A stretch of 11,604 bases of DNA from assembly GCA_027484885.1 (NCBI GenBank), contig JAIXSD010000435.1:1-11604 (forward strand), given 5' to 3'. Shown piece after piece: positions 7,495 through 11,604 of this stretch; positions within the stretch are counted from its first letter, which is position 1, and each line of letters opens with the position of its first letter. This stretch comes from Rubrivivax sp. Its GTDB lineage: Bacteria > Pseudomonadota > Gammaproteobacteria > Burkholderiales > Burkholderiaceae_C. Under the pieces are notes generated by a model. The model was not told the DNA's origin. It made no database searches and saw only the letters and a list, made by a program, of their open reading frames with translations. Made by a program: the position numbers and the translations under genes.

Positions 7495-7518
7495 GGCGGC
7501 CGCTGCAGTGCGGCCGCC
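7495..7518. repeat. Perfect 9-bp GC-only inverted repeat (hairpin)
   Basis: GGCGGCCGC (7495-7503) and GCGGCCGCC (7510-7518) are perfect complements around the 6-nt spacer TGCAGT. The structure sits about 33 bp after the kdgF stop codon. No T tract follows on either strand, so it is not a standard intrinsic terminator. It could stabilise the kdgF 3' end, mark a processing point between kdgF and the receptor gene, or cause factor-dependent pausing. Confidence 0.6.
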
Positions 7519-7537
7519 TCCGGTGGCAGGGGGGCTG

Positions 7538-7558
7538 ACCTCTTTTTTCTTTAGAGGT
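7538..7558 (-). repeat. Inverted repeat overlapping the kdgF stop codon
   Basis: ACCTCT (7538-7543) and AGAGGT (7553-7558) are perfect 6-bp arms around a 9-nt spacer. On the minus strand the loop is purine-rich (AAAGAAAAA) and the TAA stop of kdgF lies at the edge of the first arm and the loop. No T tract follows, so a weak 3'-end hairpin is the most that can be claimed. Confidence 0.4.
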
Positions 7559-7886
7559 AGTCCTGCCGAGGCGGGGAAAACTGGTCGAGCAAGGTGCTGC
7601 CGGCCTCCAGGGCCACCACACCGTGCGGGGTCAGGCGCGGCGCGGTGAAGGCATCACCGACGCGCAGAATCTTTTTGATGCCGGCCACATCGGCCTCGAA
7701 AGAGCCGCTGACCACAAAGGCGATCTGGTCATGCGCATCATGCGAATGGACGCTGCCGATGGCGCCCTGGTCGAACTGCACCAGCACCGACATCAGCTCC
7801 GGCGTGTGGCCCACGATCTTGCGGCGGATGCCATCGCCCAGCTCGGTCCAGGCGATGCTGGCGTTGTCGAAGTACGGTGTGCTCAT
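7551..7886 (-). CDS. kdgF: KdgF, cupin that linearises unsaturated uronates
   Basis: This 111-residue single-domain cupin is the usual size for KdgF. KdgF proteins bind a metal and open the ring of 4,5-unsaturated galacturonate or related uronates to 5-keto-4-deoxyuronate, the substrate of KduI, in the cytoplasm. The metal ligands are visible as His47, His49 and Gln54 in HSHDAHDQIAFVVSG, and His88 in LTPHGVVAL. The family signature around GAIGSVHSH and the C-terminal FSPPRQDYL also match. The ATG at 7886 is supported by AGGAGA (7900-7895) with an 8-nt spacer. The gene is divergent from kduI across a 259-bp region and upstream of the TonB-dependent receptor and acetylesterase genes on the same strand. 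This places it at the head of a likely uptake transcript. The hydrolytic His/Gln set is complete, so I expect an active enzyme. Confidence 0.9.
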   Translation of the reverse strand: MSTPYFDNASIAWTELGDGIRRKIVGHTPELMSVLVQFDQGAIGSVHSHDAHDQIAFVVSGSFEADVAGIKKILRVGDAFTAPRLTPHGVVALEAGSTLLDQFSPPRQDYL

Positions 7887-8145
7887 CGGGGAGGTCTCCT
7901 GCTGCGGCGCAAACGGCTATTTCACGCATCGATGGCTCAGACTATAGCGCTCCGTCAAATAAATGAAACAGCGGTTCACTAAATAGAAACCATAATTCCG
8001 GGAAAGTCCTGAGCTGCGTTAGGCTTGCACCCATTCGCAGCGCTGCAGGCCTTCTGCCTGGGCTTGCCAAACCCCCCGCACCCCGACCGCCGCCTGACGC
8101 GCGCGGCTTCGCCGGCCCCCCCGCCCGACCGCTAGGACCCCAGAC
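7887..8145. promoter_or_regulatory. Divergent kdgF/kduI control region with AT-rich operator-like island
   Basis: The 259 bp hold no gene. Most is GC-rich, but about 7940-8000 is an AT-rich island with repeated GAAAC elements: AAATGAAAC at 7961-7969 and AAATAGAAAC at 7981-7990, which start 20 bp apart. Between them GGTTCA (7973-7978) gives imperfect dyads with the flanking GAAAC copies. The pieces TGAAACA and GGTTCA resemble KdgR-type (IclR family) operators, whose known consensus is built on GAAACA and TGTTTC arms, though the match is incomplete. Flanking -10-like boxes are TATAGT on the minus strand (7946-7941, towards kdgF) and CATAAT on the plus strand (7991-7996, towards kduI). Both -35 regions are weak. 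This implies a kduI leader of about 140 nt and a kdgF leader of about 48 nt. The rest, 8000-8145, is C-rich and contains a 10-bp palindrome GCAGCGCTGC at 8037-8046. Confidence 0.55.
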
Positions 8146-8982
8146 ATGGACATCCGCCAACCCATCCACAGCGAGCACGCACGAACCCTGGACACCGAGG
8201 GCCTGCGCCGCCATTTCCTGGTCCATGACCTGTTCCAGCCCGACCAGGCCACGCTGACCTACAGCCAGATTGACCGCATCATCGTCGGCGGCATCATGCC
8301 GGTCGCTCAGGCCGTGCGCTTTGCGCCCGAGCTGGGCAAGCACACCGGCACCGATTTCTTCCTGCAGCGCCGCGAACTGGGCCTGATCAATATCGGCGGC
8401 GCGGCGCGCGTCAGCGTCGATGAGCAGGTCTTCGAGATCGGCCCGCGCGAGGCCTTGTACGTGGGCCAGGGCGCCCGCGAGCTGGCCTTCAGCAGCGTGG
8501 ACCCGGCGCAACCGGCCAAGCTTTACTTCAACTGCGCGCCGGCCCACACCGCCTACCCGCACCGCAAGGTGACCCTGGCCGAGGCCTCGCCCGAGACCCT
8601 GGGCTCGCCCGAGACCAGCAACCGCCGCACCATCTACAAATTCCTGGTGCCCGATGTGCTGCCCACCTGCCAGCTGCTGATGGGCATGACCCAGCTGGAG
8701 CCCGGCAGCCTGTGGAACACCATGCCCTGCCACACGCACGACCGGCGCATGGAGGTGTACTTCTACTTCGACATGAACGAGAACGCCGCCGTCTTCCACA
8801 TGATGGGCGAGCCCAGCCAGACCCGGCACCTGGTGGTGCGCAACGAGGAGGCGGTGATCAGCCCGAGCTGGAGCATCCACTCTGGCGTCGGCACCCAGGC
8901 CTACACCTTCATCTGGGGCATGGTGGGCGAGAACCAGGTCTTCAAGGACATGGACCATGTGCCCATGACTGCGCTGCGCTGA
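8146..8982 (+). CDS. kduI: 5-dehydro-4-deoxy-D-glucuronate isomerase
   Basis: This 278-residue protein has the full length of KduI, a cupin-fold metal enzyme. It converts 5-keto-4-deoxyuronate to 2,5-diketo-3-deoxygluconate in the cytoplasmic pectin pathway. The zinc ligands fall at His196, His198 and Glu203 ([14 protein letters not shown]) and His245 (WSIHSGVG), the same residue numbers as I recall for the E. coli enzyme, so there are no insertions or deletions before the site. Other family segments are [19 protein letters not shown]-like [15 protein letters not shown], and the terminal [14 protein letters not shown]. The ATG at 8146 is preceded by a weak AGGA. The gene is followed after 30 bp by kduD and is the first gene of a plus-strand run with kduD and the two permease genes. 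It faces kdgF, whose product makes its substrate. Confidence 0.96.
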   Translation: MDIRQPIHSEHARTLDTEGLRRHFLVHDLFQPDQATLTYSQIDRIIVGGIMPVAQAVRFAPELGKHTGTDFFLQRRELGLINIGGAARVSVDEQVFEIGPREALYVGQGARELAFSSVDPAQPAKLYFNCAPAHTAYPHRKVTLAEASPETLGSPETSNRRTIYKFLVPDVLPTCQLLMGMTQLEPGSLWNTMPCHTHDRRMEVYFYFDMNENAAVFHMMGEPSQTRHLVVRNEEAVISPSWSIHSGVGTQAYTFIWGMVGENQVFKDMDHVPMTALR

Positions 8983-9012
8983 ACGCCACGCCACCTCACA
9001 CGAAAGCACCCC

Positions 9013-9774
<762 letters not shown>

Positions 9775-9787
9775 GCTGGACCCACCC

Positions 9788-9809
9788 GCAGGGCGCGGCT
9801 GCGCCCTGC
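9788..9809. repeat. Perfect 9-bp hairpin between kduD and the permease genes
   Basis: GCAGGGCGC (9788-9796), loop GGCT (9797-9800) and GCGCCCTGC (9801-9809) make a perfect GC-rich stem-loop 14 bp after the kduD stop codon, in an 81-bp gap. No T tract follows, so complete intrinsic termination is unlikely. Known hairpins in such positions can stabilise the upstream message or lower downstream expression, which would let enzyme and transporter genes have different levels. That role is inference. Confidence 0.6.
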
Positions 9810-9843
9810 TCCCCAACCGTCGCGACAGACGACGAGACCGCCG

Positions 9844-9848
9844 GAGAC
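9844..9848 (+). promoter_or_regulatory. Ribosome binding site of the first permease gene
   Basis: GGAGA within CCGGAGACACGGTGT, with a 7-8-nt spacer before ATG 9856. A second ATG at 9860 is out of frame, so this site supports 9856. Confidence 0.6.
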
Positions 9849-9855
9849 ACGGTGT

Positions 9856-10743
9856 ATGTATGAGAACAAGAAGCTGGGCTTTCTGTTCGTCCTGCCATTT
9901 GTGCTGGGCGTGCTGCTGTTCAAGCTGTTTCCCTTTGTGATGAGCCTGGCGCTCAGCTTCACGCAGTACGACATCATCAACCCGCCCGAGTTCGTCGGCC
10001 TGGACAACTACCGCGAGCTGGCCACGCAGGACCCGCTGTTCCGCAAATCGCTGGGTGTGACCCTGCTGTTCGCCCTGCTGGCCGTGCCGCTGCGCGTGGG
10101 CTTCGCGCTCTTCATCGCCCATGTGCTGAACTTCCGCATGCGCGGCATCAACTTCTTCCGCTCGGCCTTTTACCTGCCCTCCATCCTGGGCGGCTCGATC
10201 GCGGTGGCCGTGCTCTGGCGCTTCATCTTTTCCCAGCATGGCCTGGTCAATATCGCCCTGGGCAAGTTCGGCATCGAGCCGATCTCCTGGCTGGCCGACG
10301 AGCATTTTTCGATGTGGACCATCGTGCTGCTCTTCACCTGGCAGTTCGGCTCGGCCATGGTGATCTTTCTGGCGGCGCTGCAGAACGTGCCGATCGCGCT
10401 CTACGAGGCGGCCGAATGCGACGGCGCCAGCAAGCGCCAGCAGTTCTTCCGCATCACCGTGCCCCTGATTACACCGGTGATCTTCTTCAACATGATCATG
10501 CAGATGGTGCACGCCTTCCAGGAGTTCAACGGCCCCTACATGATCACCGAGGGCGGGCCGCTGAGCTCCACCTATGTGCTGGCGCTCTACATCTACGACC
10601 AGAGCTTCCGCTTCTTCAACCTGGGCTATGGCGCGGCGCTGAGCTGGGTGTTGTTTGCCCTGGTGGCGGCCTTGAGCGGCTTGTCCTTCTGGAGCTCGCG
10701 CTACTGGGTGTTCTACGCCGGTGAGAAGGAGAGCAAGCGATGA
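9856..10743 (+). CDS. togM: Sugar ABC transporter permease, TogM-like (MalF family)
   Basis: This 295-residue integral membrane permease is of the carbohydrate uptake type 1 family. It has about six membrane helices, the first at residues 8-30 (LGFLFVLPFVLGVLLFKLFPFVMS). The cytoplasmic EAA loop begins at Glu184 (EAAECDGASKRQQFFRITVPL), where it would dock on the ATPase. The FFRSAFYLPSILGGS and FNGPYMITEGGPL segments are typical of MalF-type sugar permeases. The position directly after kduI-kduD suggests import of oligogalacturonides or unsaturated galacturonate, as the TogMNAB system does in enterobacteria. The substrate is inferred from context, so the symbol is provisional. The stop overlaps the start of the next permease gene in an ATGA (10740-10743), indicating translational coupling. 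The ATPase and binding protein are not in the window. Confidence 0.85.
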   Translation: MYENKKLGFLFVLPFVLGVLLFKLFPFVMSLALSFTQYDIINPPEFVGLDNYRELATQDPLFRKSLGVTLLFALLAVPLRVGFALFIAHVLNFRMRGINFFRSAFYLPSILGGSIAVAVLWRFIFSQHGLVNIALGKFGIEPISWLADEHFSMWTIVLLFTWQFGSAMVIFLAALQNVPIALYEAAECDGASKRQQFFRITVPLITPVIFFNMIMQMVHAFQEFNGPYMITEGGPLSSTYVLALYIYDQSFRFFNLGYGAALSWVLFALVAALSGLSFWSSRYWVFYAGEKESKR

Positions 10744-11603
10744 GCGGCGCCTCTGAACTGGTTCTGGTGCGGGATCGCGGCCGGCCCTGGCTGCGCTATC
10801 TGGCCCTGGGCGCCGTGGCCATCGTCATGCTCTACCCGCTGCTCTGGCTGGTGGGCGCTTCCTTCAAGAGCAACACCGAGATCTACACCGAGATCGGCTT
10901 CTGGCCGGCCCGCTTCGATTTCGGCGCCTACGCCAAAGGCTGGAAGACCAGCACCGAGTACACCTTCGCCACCTACTTTCTGAACAGCTTTCTGATCACC
11001 ATCCCGCGCATCATCGTGACGGTGATTTCCTGCGTGCTGGTCGCCTACGCCTTTGCCCGTTTCGAGTTCTGGGGCAAGAAGCTGCTGTTCTCGGTGATGG
11101 TCGGCACCATGATGCTGCCCCTCATCATCCTGCGCCTGCCGCAGTACCTGATGTTCAAGGAGATCGGCTGGCTGGATTCCTACCTGCCCCTGATCGTGCC
11201 CTCGGCCTTCGCCACCGACACCTTCTTCGTCTTCATGCTGGTGCAGTTCCTGCGCGGCATCCCGCGTGACATGGAAGAGGCCGCGCAGATCGACGGCTGC
11301 AACGCCCTGCAGCTGCTCTGGCACATCATCGTGCCCCTGCTCAAGCCGGCCATCATCTCGGTCATCGTCTTCCAGTTCATCTGGACCATGAACGATTTCA
11401 TGGGCCCGCTGATCTACCTCTCCACGGTCGAAAAGTACCCGGTCTCGCTGGCGCTGAAGATGAGCATCGGCGCCACCGAGGAGGTCGAATGGGCCAGCGT
11501 CATCGCCATCTCCGTGCTGGCCCTGGTGCCCTCGGTGACGGTGTTCTTCCTGGCACAAAAGCACTTCATCGAAGGGGCGACTTCGAGTGGGGTGAAGGGA
11601 TGA
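10740..11603 (+). CDS. togN: Sugar ABC transporter permease, TogN-like (MalG family)
   Basis: This 287-residue partner permease of the MalG type has a first membrane helix around residues 19-40 (RYLALGAVAIVMLYPLLWLVGASFK). The motifs SFKSNTEIYTE and YFLNSFLIT follow, and the EAA loop starts at Glu180 (EEAAQIDGCNALQLLWHIIVPLLKP). The C-terminus ends QKHFIEGATSSGVKG, close to the usual 'Q+.FI.G...GAVKG' ending of the family, so the protein is complete. It forms the heterodimeric channel with the upstream permease, and its ATG overlaps that gene's stop codon by ATGA. Import of pectin oligomers across the inner membrane is inferred from the kduI-kduD context; the symbol is therefore provisional. 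The stop codon at 11601-11603 again sits in an ATGA, which suggests a further coupled gene beyond the window. Confidence 0.85.
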   Translation: MSGASELVLVRDRGRPWLRYLALGAVAIVMLYPLLWLVGASFKSNTEIYTEIGFWPARFDFGAYAKGWKTSTEYTFATYFLNSFLITIPRIIVTVISCVLVAYAFARFEFWGKKLLFSVMVGTMMLPLIILRLPQYLMFKEIGWLDSYLPLIVPSAFATDTFFVFMLVQFLRGIPRDMEEAAQIDGCNALQLLWHIIVPLLKPAIISVIVFQFIWTMNDFMGPLIYLSTVEKYPVSLALKMSIGATEEVEWASVIAISVLALVPSVTVFFLAQKHFIEGATSSGVKG

Positions 11604-11604
11604 G
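11600..11604 (+). other. Possible start of the next gene at the window edge
   Basis: ATGAG at 11600-11604 overlaps the TGA of the second permease gene in the same way that the two permease genes overlap. AAGGG lies just before it. In related loci the next gene is the transporter ATPase or binding protein, but only the start codon and two further bases are visible, so this is a prediction. Confidence 0.4.

Larger units (their letters stand above)
7339..7550 (-). promoter_or_regulatory. Upstream region of the TonB-dependent receptor gene
   Basis: This 212-bp gap lies between the kdgF stop codon and the receptor start, both genes on the minus strand. It is GC-rich and holds two inverted repeats listed separately (7495-7518 and 7538-7558). 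I see no convincing -35/-10 pair. Either the receptor is read through from kdgF or its promoter is activator-dependent. No small open frame in it looks like a gene. Confidence 0.4.

Noticed and set aside
7538..7558. Inverted repeat at the kdgF stop codon read as an intrinsic terminator
   Set aside because: The stem is only 6 bp with a purine-rich loop and no T tract after it on the minus strand, so termination is not supported.
10713..11564. 283-residue minus-strand frame opposite the second permease gene
   Set aside because: Its His/Asp/Glu/Gln-rich composition is the mirror of a hydrophobic membrane-protein gene; the plus-strand permease has all family motifs.

Overview
The window is GC-rich (clearly above 60%), densely packed DNA with the look of a betaproteobacterium of the order Burkholderiales. 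The Roseateles/Pelomonas/Mitsuaria group would fit, but this rests on protein style and GC content and is not proven. Its theme is pectin (polygalacturonate and rhamnogalacturonan) use. The genes cover outer-membrane capture, deacetylation, depolymerisation, inner-membrane import, and the first cytoplasmic steps on unsaturated uronates.

Layout. Bases 1-549 hold the 3' end of a probable beta-helix pectate lyase (+). Bases 571-2428 hold three minus-strand genes: a YgjV-type membrane protein, a small DUF3297 protein and a LysR-type regulator. A probable intrinsic terminator lies after the regulator gene. A divergently transcribed NAD(P)-binding epimerase-like gene (2500-3558, +) shares a 71-bp intergenic region with the LysR gene. 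This block interrupts the pectin genes and its link to them is unclear. Bases 3528-4328 encode a CE12-type SGNH acetylesterase (-). It sits only 7 bp behind a large TonB-dependent receptor gene (4336-7338, -), and kdgF (7551-7886, -) lies upstream of both.

A 259-bp divergent region (7887-8145) with a conspicuous AT-rich island separates kdgF from the plus-strand run kduI (8146-8982), kduD (9013-9774) and two sugar ABC permease genes of the TogM/TogN type (9856-10743 and 10740-11603). The permease genes overlap by an ATGA. A second ATGA at 11600 suggests that another coupled gene continues past the window.

Working model (inference from known families). The lyase and esterase break down pectin and remove its acetyl groups. 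The TonB-dependent receptor carries oligomers across the outer membrane, and the TogMN permeases, with binding and ATPase subunits outside the window, carry them across the inner membrane. Unsaturated galacturonate released inside is linearised by KdgF, isomerised by KduI and reduced by KduD to 2-keto-3-deoxygluconate. The kinase and aldolase that would finish the pathway are not in the window. The best candidate control point is the kdgF/kduI divergent promoter.

I found no tRNA, rRNA, CRISPR array, insertion sequence or phage gene. No gene-free stretch exceeds 300 bp. I see no clear sign of an entirely new biological system. The observations worth checking are regulatory: the operator-like island, two perfect 9-bp GC hairpins, and the LysR divergent region.
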